Below, piece by piece: positions 1 to 11,189 of a stretch of 64,000 nt of DNA; the stretch's first letter is position 1; each line of letters starts with the position of its first letter. Under the pieces are notes generated by a model. It had not been told where the DNA came from. It ran no database searches and saw only the letters and a program-made list of their open reading frames with translations. The position numbers were made by a program, and so were the translations under genes. The stretch comes from Blastomyces gilchristii SLH14081. Its lineage: Eukaryota; Ascomycota; Eurotiomycetes; Onygenales; Ajellomycetaceae. The stretch spans positions 2,683,558 to 2,747,557 of the forward strand of contig NW_003101679.1 of assembly GCF_000003855.2 (NCBI RefSeq), written 5' to 3'.

Positions 1-583
1 GAGTATACAGTAGTGTATATCTAGCAGTTTCTATCTCATCCTTCTGCAGCAGTTAATGCAAAAAAAAGATCTTAGAAATAGTTTTTTACTTCTCTTGAAA
101 AAGTAAGATGTTTTTCTCTGGATTTTATACAATATTCTTACAAAGAATTAAAAATAGAGTTATTTTCTATCATAATTTTATATTCTTTTAAGTAAGAATT
201 ACTTTTTCAGTGACTGAAGAGCTTTCATTAATACTTAATTCTTTTTTACACTCTTTATTAACTGCTTTGAGTTGTACACTTGTTATGTGAGAAGAATTGA
301 ATAATTTAGAATAAAATTAAATAGTTTTAATCAATTTCTCTGTAAAAAATTGATTTATTTTTTATCAGTTGTTCTCTTAAAAACTATCATATCATCTCAT
401 TTATTATCAATTGATATTATACTTTTCCTCACTGTATCTCAAGAAAGAGATTGTAAAGATTTTATTAATTTATCTTAAAAATCAATTTTAGTTTATTAGA
501 TTCTCTTCAAAAATCTAACCTAGTTTCTGAACTAGTGTGAAAAAAATCAGGTGTTTTATACATAAAAGTCTTTTATTCTTCTT

Positions 584-720
584 TTGAAACAGTCTGACCA
601 ACTTTTCAATTGAAAACAGACTTAGAAATCTCTTAATTGAAACAGTCTGATCAACTTTTCAATTCAAAAGAGTACAATAAATATCTCAATTAAAGCAGTC
701 TGACCAACTTTTCATTGAGT
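584..720 (+). repeat. Short tandem repeats before LINE ORF1 (three units in L1)
   Basis: The motif CAGTCTGACCAACTTTTCA recurs three times with small changes just before the ORF1 start (a CTGATCAAC variant in the middle). The same block has three units in L4 (about 55485-55612) and two in L6 (about 59380-59460), so the unit number varies between copies. It lies at the 3' end of the 5' UTR. A promoter or translation role is possible but only inferred. Confidence 0.75.
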
Positions 721-727
721 AAGAATA

Positions 728-2347
728 ATGAGTTCAAAAGTACACTCAGTTGATGTGAAAAAAGATGCTTTCTCAAATGCTATTTCTGAGATTGAAATTC
801 TGAAGAGAAGAAAGAAAGAAGAAATAGAGAAACATCAAGTTCTTGAAATACAAAAACTTGAAAAAGTAAGTAAAATTCTTGAAAAGCAGTATCTGAGTGA
901 GATGAATGAAGAAGTTCTGTTAATTCTTCATACTCAGGCTAGACAACTACAGAAAGTGATCAAGTTCAAACTTGAAATTTTAAATATAGTTTAAAAAACT
1001 TTGAAAATTTCTAATACAATCACTGACTCTTCAGTTTACTCTTCTTTCTTTTCTACTTCTTCTTCTTCTTCTTCTTTAAATCAGAAGAAAACATATGCTT
1101 AAGCAGCTGAATCTACTGTCTTTAAATCTACTATCTCTAAATCTGCTATCTCAAAACCTGCTTAAAATTCTCAGAAAACTGAGAAGAATACTGCTCATAC
1201 TTCTAGTAATAGAAGAGTGAAGAAAAAAATATAAAAAGAGAAAAATCTTCAAATCTTCAGAAATAGAAAACTTATTCTCAAAGTCTCAAATCAGGATATA
1301 TTACAGAGAAATAAGCTAAACTCAAATCTTATTTTCAGAATTAGAAATGAAATCAATCAGTAGTTCTTGTCTCAGTTAATAACTAATATTAAAGTTCAAA
1401 AATCAGTTATAGCTTCAATTGAGTCATTCTTCTTTAAAAACTCTATCATTCTGATCATAATGTCTGAATTTAGTGCAGAATTTCTTATTCAGAATAAGAA
1501 TCTCTGAAAATCAGCAGTAGAATCTCTGTTAAACACAATAATTCTATCTGAGAGAGATGAAAAGTGAGATGAATTCATTCTTCATGATATTTCAGTTGAA
1601 ATCTTTGACTGTGAGAAAGAAATGCTACTTCTCAAAAATGAATTGAAAGAATACAATTCTATTCAACTGAGAAAAGAGTCTGTATGACTTAATTCAATTG
1701 AGTTCAGACAGAGTGGAAGAAATGTCTCTGTTCTAGTATATACAAAGACACTTGAATAATCAAGAATCTCTGAAGTAAGAGTAGCAGATTTGAAAATGAG
1801 AGTTCATGAATACAAAGACTCAAGAATGAATCTCAAAGCTCAAACACAGTGTTCAAACTGTCAAAGATATGAATACTTTACAATCTCTTGTTTCAGAGAC
1901 TTAAAATGCACATTCTGTGCTAGAGATCACAAAACTAGTAAGTATAAATGTGAAACATGCTTAAAAAGAGATGAAATATGTCAACATACTCTGCTTAAGT
2001 GCTTCAATTGCAAAGAAAAATATGCATCTAGCTCAAAAGAATGTGTATTTGCTTCAAGAACTCAGAAGAACTGAAGAAAAGATGAAGCTCAAAGTGAATC
2101 TAAAACTAAAGAGAAAAGTCAAGCTAGTAAATCTACAACTGTAAGCTTAAAAAGAAGAAATTCTCAACTATCTAGATCTTCAAACTTCAATTCTTCAGCT
2201 AAGTGTAAACAGAATTTGAATTCTTAAACTTCTGTTAAGATTAGAGAATTGAGAAATGACTCTGATAATAAACTAGATATAATACAAGTAGTTGAGATTC
2301 CTACTTTTTAAAATAGTTATAATCTACTATCTGATGATAGAGATTAG
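728..2347 (+). pseudogene. LINE ORF1 (gag-like, zinc knuckles), copy L1
   Basis: This is the nucleic-acid-binding ORF1 of the LINE; in this class it packages the element RNA. The start is the ATG at 728, which follows the tandem repeats and is shared with L4 and L6. The N-terminus is charged and rich in Lys and Glu (EIEILKRRKKEEIEK), probably coiled coil. A Ser-rich stretch follows, then Cys/His knuckles from about 1852. The first knuckle reads CSNCQRYEYFTISC where L6 has CX2CX4HX4C with His, so the His has become Tyr (CAC to TAC type change). Stops begin at 992 (TAA where L6 has Gln) and continue through the gene, mostly TAA/TAG at Gln and TGA at Trp positions. No net frameshift exists over 540 codons. 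It cannot make a full protein. Confidence 0.88.
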
Positions 2348-2376
2348 ATTCTACTCTATCTCTACTCTCTCTTAGT

Positions 2377-5300
2377 ATGAATATACAACAAAAATATTAA
2401 AAAAAGTTTAAAAACTCTTTAAAAATCACATTTATTTAAAATAATGTGAATAGAAACTCAAATTGTATTTATTTGTATCTTCAGATTACATTTGAATAAA
2501 AAGTTGACTTTATACTTCTTCAAGAATCAAACTTTGATACTGAGCAAAAGTACATCATTTCTCATTCAAGCTATTACTGCTTTCTTTCTGAAAAATCTGA
2601 GATAAAATCAAGAGTAGTGATCTATGATAGAAAAAGATCAAGATATCAATTTAATTTGAGATTTGATATTATATCTGACTCTGATATTCTAGTGAGTGAT
2701 ATTATAGATAAAGAGAATGAGTTTGATACTATTCAACTTATAAATATCTGTAATGAAAAATCATTGAAAGAAAATAACAATATCTGAACAATTGATAGAG
2801 AATTTTTGAATATAACTCTCTTAAAAAACTCTATAATTGTAGAAGACTTCAATGCACATCATCTCTGATAGAACTCAGAGTGTACAAGAGCAGTAAGAGC
2901 AGATAAACTGATTGAATAAACTTTTAAATATTCAATAGATTTAGTTAACAAGTCTGATCAACAAACATTCTTTAGAAAAGATATGAAACAGAAATCTATT
3001 ATAGATTTAACTTTTATATCATAAAATCTAATTGAAAAAAGACTTATAAATTGATTTATTGATTCAAATGAAATCTCAGGATTAGATTATAAGATCATTC
3101 AATTTGATATTGAACTGAGTGAAAAATAAAGAAGTGAAAATCCTCTTCTCTCTAATCAGTATAACTTTGAAAAAGCTGATTAAAAAGCAGTTAAAGAAAG
3201 AGTAAAACAGCTGAAATCTGAAAGACAGAGTAAGCTCTATTGAAATCAAAGTCAAGATATCTCAAATAAAATACTTAAGAATAGAGTAAAGCTGATTACA
3301 TCTATTCTTCTAATAAGTATTGAAGAAAATATTTCAAAGAAAAAGTCTTCTGAGTATTTCAAGCCTTGATGAAATGAGAATATCACTTCTAAAAGAAAGT
3401 AATTAGTCACTGCTAAGAGAGATTGAAAGAATAACTTAATATCTGATAAAGAGTTCAAAACTATTCAAAATGAATATTTTTCAGATATTAAAAAAGTCAA
3501 AACAGATTACTGGAACAAATGTCTTGAAGAAGTATAAGAAAAAGAAGTTTTTAAAGTCTTCAACTATACTAAAACAAGAAGTGTAGCAAAGTGTTCAATC
3601 TTAGAATATGAATTTCAGAATGAATTGTATACAGCAAACTCTTTTGAGGAAAAATATCAAGCATTTATAAGAATACTCTTTCAAAACTCATCATATTTAG
3701 AAGAGAAGAATATGTCATTTCATGAATATATTGATGAAAAGAACTGAGAATGATCTGAGCTTACATGTGATGAACTAGTGTCAGTAATATTCTCAAGTTC
3801 AATTAAAACTGCTGCAGGGTCTGATTCAATTAATCATTTAATTATTTAAAACACATATTTCTACTTGAAGAATGAATATTTTGAGCTCTTTTTCAATCTC
3901 TTAAAAAATGATTATCATTCTGAATGCTGGAGAGAAGTTACTGAAGTAATTCTTACAAAACCTAATAGAAAAGCTTCAATTCCTAAGTTATATAGAGTAA
4001 TATCTCTGTTGAACTGTTTAAGAAAAGTTCTAGAAAAGATAATAGCTACTAGATTATCTTTTATAAGCTCTATTAGTGATTCTCTTCTATTTAATGAACA
4101 AATGAGAGATAGAAAACAATGTTCTACAATTGACACTGTTCTCTCAGTTATTCATGATATTCAAGTAGCAAAGCATGAAGACCTGGTCTCAACTGTAGTT
4201 TTTATTGATATAAAAGATGCATTTGATCATGTTTCAAAGTCTAAGATGATTCAAACTTTAAAGATGTTAAAACTGTTACTTTCTCTAATAAAATGAGTCA
4301 ATTGTTTCATGTCTAAAAGAATTATACAACTATTCTTTGATGAAAGAAAACAAGATAAAAGTGAGATAAAAATAGAAGTATCATAAGAATCTTCAATCTC
4401 ATCTGTTTTATTTGCAATATACACTGCATATCTATTCAAGAATAGAGAGATGAAAATAGTGAGATCTTCAAGTTATGTAGATAATATTGATCTACTCTAC
4501 AGTTCAAAGACAATTAAAGAGAATTTAGAAGTAATTGAGAAAGCAGCAAAGAAAATCTTTGTTAGAGCAGATATTAATCTAATTCAATTTGATATGAATA
4601 AAACTCAGCTAATTCACTTTTTTCTCAGATTTAATGAGAAAGAACTAAGTCTAACTCTTTTGAATAAAGAGATTAAACTCAGTTTGTATGTCAAATGACT
4701 AAAAGTATGATTAAACTCCAAGTTGAATTTTAAATATCATATTCAACAAAGAATCATCAAGGCAGAAAGACTACTGAATAGTATAATCAGACTATCAAAT
4801 ACTGAGAGAGGTCTATTCTTTCAGGCTATGAGACAGTTATACATAGCCTGTATTATCTCAGTAGCTGATTATGAAGTTCAAGTTTGATGAAACAATCAAG
4901 AAAACTTCACTGAACTCTTTCAAAGTCTATAAAACAGAGCTTTGAGAAGAATTCTGAGAGTATTCAAGTCATCTTCTATTAAAGCAATGAAAATTGAAGC
5001 TTCAATTCCATCTTCTGCTATTCAATTTGAAAAGGCCTGTATGAACTATGCTCTGAGAGTCATGAAGATGAGCTTAAATTATATAATCAGAGAAAGAGTC
5101 TCTTCTTTATTTTCATCAGTTAACTCAGGAAATGAACTGAATTGAAATAGATTTCTTGATTGAAATGAGAATAATACTTTAAAGAAAATACTCTCTCAAC
5201 TATATAGACTATGTTCACTTATTAAGAATCAATTTTCTTTATTAAATATTGAGAACATTGATCATGAGAAGATATCTCTCTGAAGAGAAAAGCTGAAATC

Positions 5301-6327
5301 TCTCATAGACTTACAAATAAGTGAACTATCTAAAGAGAGAGAATATGAACAGCATTTGAAGAAGATCTCTACAATTAATATAAAAGACTCTATTCTGATT
5401 TACTCAGATGACTCAAAAAATAAGAATTTGAATAGATTAGATGCAGATATTGCTTATACTGAAGATAATATCAATTTTATCTCAGATTTCTGAAATTTAG
5501 ACTGTGAATCTGAAGTCTTTGATGCTGAACTATTTACAATAGTGAAAGCTTTCAAACTCATTGAAATAAAATCTTATAAAAGAGGAAATAGTTTGAAAGA
5601 GATATAAATATTCTCTGATAGTCAAGCTGCTTTAAAAAGACTTAGAAATAGTCAGATTCATAATGATTAAATGAATCTTGAACTGATTTTAAACTCTGTT
5701 TTAAAAATTCAAAAGAGAAGAACATCTAAACTGATAATTCATCTGCATTGAGTTCCTGCTCATATGAATATTCATGACAATGAATTGGCTGATTCAGCTA
5801 CAAAAAGAAGTTCAGAATTAAGCAGATCTATTCAAAAAACAGTGTCCTGATCTTTCATAAAGAGAAAGATAAAAGAATCTTGTTTAAACAAGTGAAATGA
5901 AAGCTGACAGAAACAAAAGAAGAGCATACATTATTCAAGATTTGAGATAAAATCAAAGTGGAAATCTTGTTCAATTAAATGCAAAAAGAAAATATTCTCA
6001 TTCATAATTCAGCTAAAACTAGAACATGGTTATTTTAAATCCTATATACAAAGATTTGATGATAGATTTGATTCAACAGAGTGCTCATTCTGCAATACAA
6101 ATGAAAATCCTGAGCATATTATAATACATTGTGCATTATACAATAGTCTCAGAGTCAGATTAAAGAAGAAGTATGATTTAAATCAATTAAATATGAGGTT
6201 CTTATTCTCAACTGAGACAGGCATTAAATACTTAATAGACTTTCTATCAGAAACTCAAGCAGCTATAAGAAATTGACTCAATTCAGAAGTATCTGAATAT
6301 GAAGAGATGAAAATTAATTAGATATAG
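2377..6327 (+). pseudogene. LINE ORF2 (endonuclease-RT-RNase H), copy L1
   Basis: The polyprotein that nicks target DNA and reverse-transcribes the element in the nucleus. Domain order: AP-type endonuclease (about 2430-3130, with QNNVNRNSN and DFNAHH motifs), reverse transcriptase (about 3760-4700, with TAAGSDSINHLI and FIDIKDAFDHV), RNase H (about 5390-5860, ILIYSDDSKN and ELADSA), and a zinc motif CX2CX7HX4C near 6090-6140 (CSFCNTNENPEHIIIHC). The catalytic box reads YVDN instead of YVDD, a G-to-A loss of the second Asp. Trp codons are almost all TGA and there are several TAA/TAG. Length is exactly 1317 codons, the same as L3, so no net indels have accumulated. The ATG at 2377 lies 29 bases after the ORF1 stop. 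Confidence 0.9.
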
Positions 6328-6697
6328 TCTGTTAAAACAGCTATACACTATCTTTTAATAATTTTATTTTGTTATAGTCTCTCTTTACTATACTTGTTTC
6401 TTTCTGTTCTTTTCTATCTATCTATTTAATGTGTCTATCTTTAAGACTATGTTCTCTTTTTCTTTGTCATGATATTTTCAAATGATTTCAAAGTATCAGA
6501 AGATGTTGAAATACTGCAATTTGTAAACAGTTTTTGTATTCTGAGCTGGAATTTTCTGATTTTGCATATCTGAAATTGATAAGTGTATAATAGTTGACTC
6601 TATAGATATAGGAAAAACCCTGAGAACTAAAGATTGTCAGGTAGATGTCATAGTCTCTGAGTACATACATCTATAATTGAAGAATAATAATAATAAT
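6328..6697 (+). other. LINE 3' UTR with hairpin and AAT tail, copy L1
   Basis: About 370 bases from the ORF2 stop to the tail. It ends in TCTATAATTGAAGAATAATA-type sequence that becomes an AAT microsatellite. A stem-loop lies about 60 bases before the tail. It is perfect in L5 (CCTGAGAACT, loop AAA, AGTTCTCAGG, at 55054-55076) and damaged here (6619-6641). The same 3' end is found in L2, L3, L5 and the remnant at 27739. By analogy with other LINEs the hairpin and tail are likely the RT recognition region. Confidence 0.75.
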
Positions 6698-6699
6698 CT

Positions 6700-9590
6700 G
6701 AGTCACTGTGAGACTCTTTTTATAATATATCTCCAGATAAACTTCTTCTTCTTCAGAAGACACTAATCTGTTAAATAAGAAATTTATATATATTAGTAAC
6801 TCTTTCACTGCAGCTTCTATTCTCTTTACAAAGAAGTCAGATAAAGAACTCTGATTCTGTATGAACTATTGAGATCTGAATAGATTGACAAAGAAAGATT
6901 GTTATCTCTTATCTCTTATCAATGAAATCCTAGTATATATTAGATAAGCTCAATGATTTACAAAGCTAGATGTTATTACTGCATTTCATAAGATTTATAT
7001 TACTGAAGAAGATGAATAATGTACAGTATTCTAAACATGTTATAATCTCTTTGAATGAGTAGTCACATTCTTTGAACTAACTAGTGCTCTTAGTATATTT
7101 CAGAAGTATATCAACTGAGCACTCTGAGATTTTCTTAATCAGTTTATATCTATATATCTAGATAAAATTCTCATCTTCACTGACAGATTCAGAAAAGAAT
7201 ATCAAGAATATGTGTGAAAGATATTACAATGATTATGAGAGACAGAACTATTAATAGATATTAACAAGTATGATTTCAAAGTCAAGAGTACAAAATATCT
7301 AGGCTTTATCATAGAAGCTGGTAAGAGAATTTGAATGAATTCTGAGAAAGTCTCTGCTATTCTTAAGTGAGAGACTTCATATACTGTGAAAGATATACAA
7401 AGCTTCATTGAATTCACTAACTTCTATCAGTGATTTATATAAAACTTCTCAGATATTATAAGATTATCTACAGAACTTACTAAGAAAGACTCAGTATTTC
7501 AATGATCAGTGAATACTGAAGCTGCATTTACACAGATGAAGAAAATGTTTATTAATATCTCTCTACTAATAACATTCAATTCTGATCATGAGATAGTTAT
7601 TAAAGCTGATTTCTCTGACTATGTTATAGAAGAAGCTATATTGTAATATAATGATAAAGATATCTTATAATCATTCATCTTCATGTCTAAGAAACTGAGT
7701 CTCACTGAATACAACTATAAGATCTATAATAAGAAACTTCTCACAATTGTACACTATTTAGAAGAATGAGACTTCAAACTCTGAAGCATCTCTGAATTTG
7801 AGATAATTATAAATTATAAGAATCTCAAGTACTTCATAACTATCTGTAAACTTACTAAATGATAGATATGATGATCTGAGTTCTTAAGCTACTTTCATTT
7901 TATAATACATCATCATTCTGATAGTCAGAACTTGATGACAGATGTTCTCTCATAACAAGAGTAAGATATGTCATTCAATGAAACAGATACTCACTGAATG
8001 AACTGAGAGCACTGGCTCTTGAATCTGAAGATACTAGTTAATCAAGATGAAACAGCTCATCACACTATACATACTTCTCTGATTAGAACTGTCACTGATA
8101 TCTCAACTTCTTTTAAATCTATATTAGATGAACTATGATATACAGCAGCTCAAACTGATAAACTTCTTCAAACACTTATTAAAGCAGTATATTAAGAAGT
8201 ATTCTGATTTTTCTCAGAACTATATATAAGAACTGATATCTTAGAATGTTCAATTGATGATAATAACACTCTATAATTTTATAAATGATGCTGAGTTCTT
8301 CACTTTAAATTCTTACACACTCAGATAATACAAGAGATGCATGACTCTTATATAATCAGTTATTCAGGTCATGAATAACTGTATTAAATAATCTCTCAAG
8401 AGTTCTACTAATCTGAGATATTAAACAGTATCAGATATTTCATCTGAAACTGTAACTATTATTTCTGTGTTATCTTATAAAAGAACTGTAGAAAACATCT
8501 GCTAAAATCACTTAATATTTCTAATAGAATCTGATAAGATGTGATAATTAACTTTGCTGTTAATCTCTCTAAGAGTAAGACTTATAGAAATATTCTGATC
8601 ATTATGAACTGATTGAGTAAGAATATAATATTGAAATCTTGTAATAAGATGAATACTGAACAAGTTACTGAAGCTTTTCTAAGAATCTCATTCTATTAGA
8701 TATATAAATTGCTGAGATCTATAGTATCAGATCAGAGCTGTCAATTCATAAGTACTCTCTGAATAAGAATCTATCAAGTTCTCAAGATTATATACTATTT
8801 ATTAACTGTCTATCACTCTGAGACTGATGATATATCAGAATAAATAATTCCGACTGTAAAGAATTATCTTTATAAGTTCTGTAATCATTTATAAGATGAT
8901 TGATATGATCTTCTTCTACACACTGAAGTCACTATCAATGACTGAGATGCTATTTCAATAGATGTAAGCCTGTTCTTTCTCATACACAGATATTATATAA
9001 AAGTACTGAATCTTCTAGAGATTATATATTTCATACTGAATCTCTGTAGTTCAATTCAGATCACTGATAATATAGTAATAAAACTCTGAGACACTCATGA
9101 TTAAGCAGAAGCCTTTATAGTGAGCACTAAACAGAATTAAGAAGATTGAATTAATATTCACTGAGATCTCACTGAGCAATATAAGATAGAAGATCTGATA
9201 TAATTGAATCTTAAAAATATACAGATTATATACTCATCTCACACACTGAATTACTATTATATAAAGTATAAAATGATAGAAGTTCTAGACAGTTATAACT
9301 ATTATTTTAATATATTATCAGAGATTTATAATATCTTTTATACAAGCTTACTCTGCTATGCTGTTACTGATCTGTTCTCTTCTTAACTAACTTTCAACTG
9401 ACAGTTATCAGAGATCATAGAAGAAGATAACAAACTTGAATAAGAAATTAAAGATATTCTTGATAAGAGACTCTGCAGCTGCAGCTGATAATATCTTATG
9501 AAATAAATTAACTACAATCATCTGATCTAGACTCTGAGTTCTGTATTATTCAAGATCACAGCTCTTGACTGATGAGAGCTATATATAATT
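6700..9590 (+). pseudogene. Gypsy-A pol fragment (RT, RNase H, integrase, chromodomain)
   Basis: Conceptual translation gives RT motifs such as FCMNYxDLNRLTKK near 6860, then KLDVITAFHKIYIT and FEFTNFYQ-type RT/RNase H connection. RNase H follows near 7560-7960 (MSKKLSLTEYNYKIYNKKLL). Integrase core appears at about 8540-8900 (FAVNLSKSKTYRNILIIMN, SDQSCQFIS, VYHSET). The C-terminus with NLKNIQIIYSSHTLNYYYIK is at about 9200-9390. A chromodomain lies at 9420-9560 (EEDNKLExEIKDILDKR). The RT catalytic box reads YLDK at about 7154-7165, so it is inactive. Frequent TGA at Trp positions and TAA/TAG elsewhere. The chromodomain of this group is known to tether integration to heterochromatin, which suits the setting. 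Confidence 0.87.
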
Positions 9591-9613
9591 AAGAAAGAAG
9601 AGAGAAACTAATA

Positions 9614-9929
9614 TGACAGACTGTGCCTGATCAATTATATAGACTATTCTGTTACACTTCACAGATTTCTATCACTCTGATTCTCAGTCACTGATTCTCA
9701 GCTGTAAATCTATGAAATTTCTATTCTTACACTCTGAAGCTTCACTGTGTATGAAAACCTCTATTCTTTCACTCTGAAGTTTCACTATGTATATCACTAC
9801 ATATGTGTATAAATATTTACTCTGATCACTGATTCTCATACTTTCTCTTTCTTTCCTTCTCTAATGTTTTTCTCTTTATTATATAAGATCTATATATTAT
9901 ACTGATCTATTTAGCGTAGATCTCTTACA
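9614..9929 (+). repeat. Gypsy-A 3' LTR
   Basis: The LTR begins TGACAGACTG and ends CTCTTACA, matching in reverse the LTRs at 27923-28218, 51222-51532 and 52226-52563 and directly that at 45673-45942. In the less mutated copies it begins TGTAGCGGGC and ends GGCCTCTTACA. It contains a partly duplicated block around ACTCTGAAGCTTCACT (two units here at about 9722-9795), which makes LTR lengths differ between copies (270 to 338 bases). Confidence 0.87.
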
Positions 9930-10037
9930 CTTTACATGTTTTTTTAATAATTAGTCTCAGCAGAATTCACATCAAGAAATGTATGAAATCAGATTAAATA
10001 AGACTAAACATGAAATTCATGATCACAGTAATCAGTC
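9930..10037 (-). mobile_element. MITE terminal fragment
   Basis: About 108 bases that match one end of the 502-bp MITE family: the TTTACATGTTTTTTTAATA block, the GAAATGTATGA block and the terminal CAGTC followed by TA. Only this end is present. It abuts the gypsy-A LTR on the left and a SINE1 tail on the right, so the rest was lost or displaced by those insertions. Confidence 0.75.
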
Positions 10038-10447
10038 TAATTATTATTATTCTTTCATTATACTTATATATAAGTGAAGCTTATAATGAGTCCTTGCGTG
10101 ATATTAAATACAGGTTAAGTGTTATTATTATTATTATTATTCTTTCATTATACTTATATGCAAGAGAAGCTTATAATGAGTCCTTGCATGATGTTAAATA
10201 CAGGTTAAGTGTTAATGATACAGGAGGAAATACAGGTATTAAGATCATATCAAGATAATAAGAATGTAGAAAATACAAAGAAGTGACAATTAAATACATG
10301 CAATAATAACTTCTCATCTCAGAAACATAGAGTGATTTATTGAAGTGATTTGTACACCTCTGTATTTATTAGACATCTGAGGTGCTTGAGTTCTGGATTT
10401 AATGTATCCCCTGCGGGTTTCGAACTCACATGCCCTGGTTTTGCCCC
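10038..10447 (-). mobile_element. SINE1 copy, reverse, with duplicated 3' end
   Basis: Reverse-oriented SINE1. Its 3' tail is the ATT repeat at about 10038 and the body runs to the tRNA-related B-box region near 10410-10430 (GGGTTTCGAACTCAC on +). The last 85 bases or so of the 3' end occur twice (about 10038-10118 and 10122-10212), each with its own ATT repeat, TTCTTTCATTATACTTATA and AAGCTTATAATGAGTCCTTG. Either a second SINE inserted into the tail of the first and was truncated, or the tail duplicated in tandem. The 5' head is lost at a palindrome centre at about 10447. Confidence 0.78.
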
Positions 10448-10837
10448 GGGGGGCGGAATGGTTAAAGGGGGCCCCTTGGTTGCCCCCTTGGCGGGTGGAA
10501 AACCAAAGGGGGGGGGGTTCGGAAACCCCGCAGGGGGATACCATTAATCCCCGAACTCAAAGCCCCTCCAAGTTTTCTCAGGTTTCTAATAAATACAGAG
10601 GTGTACAAATCGCTCCAATGAATCGCTCTATGTTCCTGGGCTGGGAAGTTATTATCGCATGTATCTAATTGTCACTCCTTTGTATTTTCCTATGTTCTTG
10701 TTATCTTGGCATGGTCTTAACACCTGTATTTCCTCCTGTATAACCAACACTTGACCTGTATTTAACATCACGCAAGGACTCATCATAAGCTCCGCTTGCA
10801 TATGAGTATAATGGAAGAATAATAATAATAATAATAA
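10448..10837 (+). mobile_element. SINE1 copy, forward, head-to-head with the previous one
   Basis: Forward SINE1 from an A-box-like CGGAATGGTTAA at about 10455 to an AAT tail at about 10821-10837, where copia-1 is inserted. Body features shared with the complete copy at 39512-39883: AAATACAGAGGTGTACAAAT, TGTCACTCCTTTGTATTTTC, TCCGCTTGCAT. It is one of the least mutated SINE1 copies (CpG retained). The head, however, contains long G and C runs (about 10440-10550) that do not match the other copies and may be sequencing or assembly error at the palindrome tip. Confidence 0.75.
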
Positions 10838-10953
10838 TGTAGCATCCGCCCTAGTGGCGTTGCCGTAGCGACCGCTCCGCCTACATGTGATCTCATATGT
10901 AATATATATAGCTAGCTCTTTCTACATGAATACAACAGATTAATCATTCCACA
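10838..10953 (+). repeat. Copia-1 5' LTR
   Basis: Begins TGTAGCATCC and ends TTCCACA; only 116 bases, the same scale as the 110-bp LTRs of copia-2, with similar right-hand composition. It is bordered on the left by the SINE1 AAT tail and on the right by a primer-binding site. The first 50 bases keep many CpG while the rest is AT-rich. The partner LTR is not visible and is probably in the gap. Confidence 0.8.
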
Positions 10954-10973
10954 GGTTATAGCCTGGATAGCAC
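10954..10973 (+). promoter_or_regulatory. Copia-1 primer-binding site (half-tRNA iMet type)
   Basis: Directly after the LTR is GGTTATAGCCTGGATAGCAC. The GGTTAT...GCC core resembles the complement of the anticodon arm of initiator tRNA-Met, which Drosophila copia uses as a half-tRNA primer. Copia-2 has the matching sequence next to its 5' LTR (complement of 25583-25602). Confidence 0.6.
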
Positions 10974-11189
10974 ATTTTTACAAAGAATTACATTTTTTTT
11001 ACTTTTGTTTAAAAACATCTGTGTAAGCATTGAATGTGTTCACCCTGAATAGGAGAATTCTTTTATCATGTTTACATTGCATGTTATGAGTGTATCTGCT
11101 TAGTCAGTGATTGGAATAGCAGAACTCTTCAGTATAATATAACATGTTTTTTTTCTTTTCAATTTCTTCATTCAACCCTTCTTTGACTG

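Larger units (their letters stand above)
1..6697 (+). mobile_element. LINE copy L1 (Tad1-like), 5' end cut by window
   Basis: A nearly complete non-LTR retrotransposon: 5' UTR (1-727), ORF1 (728-2347), ORF2 (2377-6327), 3' UTR (6328-6697) and a short AAT-repeat tail. By alignment with L4 and L6 roughly the first 970 bases of the 5' UTR lie left of the window. The domain order (zinc-knuckle ORF1; endonuclease, reverse transcriptase, RNase H and a terminal zinc motif in ORF2) fits Tad1-type fungal LINEs. It ends inside a gypsy-A pol gene that resumes at 6698, so it inserted into that element. Both reading frames keep their length (540 and 1317 codons) but hold many stops, so the damage is almost all point mutation. 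Confidence 0.93.
6698..9929 (+). mobile_element. Gypsy-A element, 3' half (chromovirus type)
   Basis: The right part of a Ty3/gypsy retrotransposon interrupted by LINE L1; the left part would lie beyond the window start. It runs from just before RT through RNase H, integrase and chromodomain to a 3' LTR (9614-9929). It aligns throughout with the more complete gypsy-A copy at 45673-51221. The domain order RT, RNase H, integrase, chromodomain is that of chromoviruses. It is heavily mutated and cannot be functional. Confidence 0.9.

Noticed and set aside
10314..10668. Several Gly/Pro-rich frames in the SINE palindrome
   Set aside because: They arise from G and C runs in a tRNA-derived SINE and are probably partly sequencing error.
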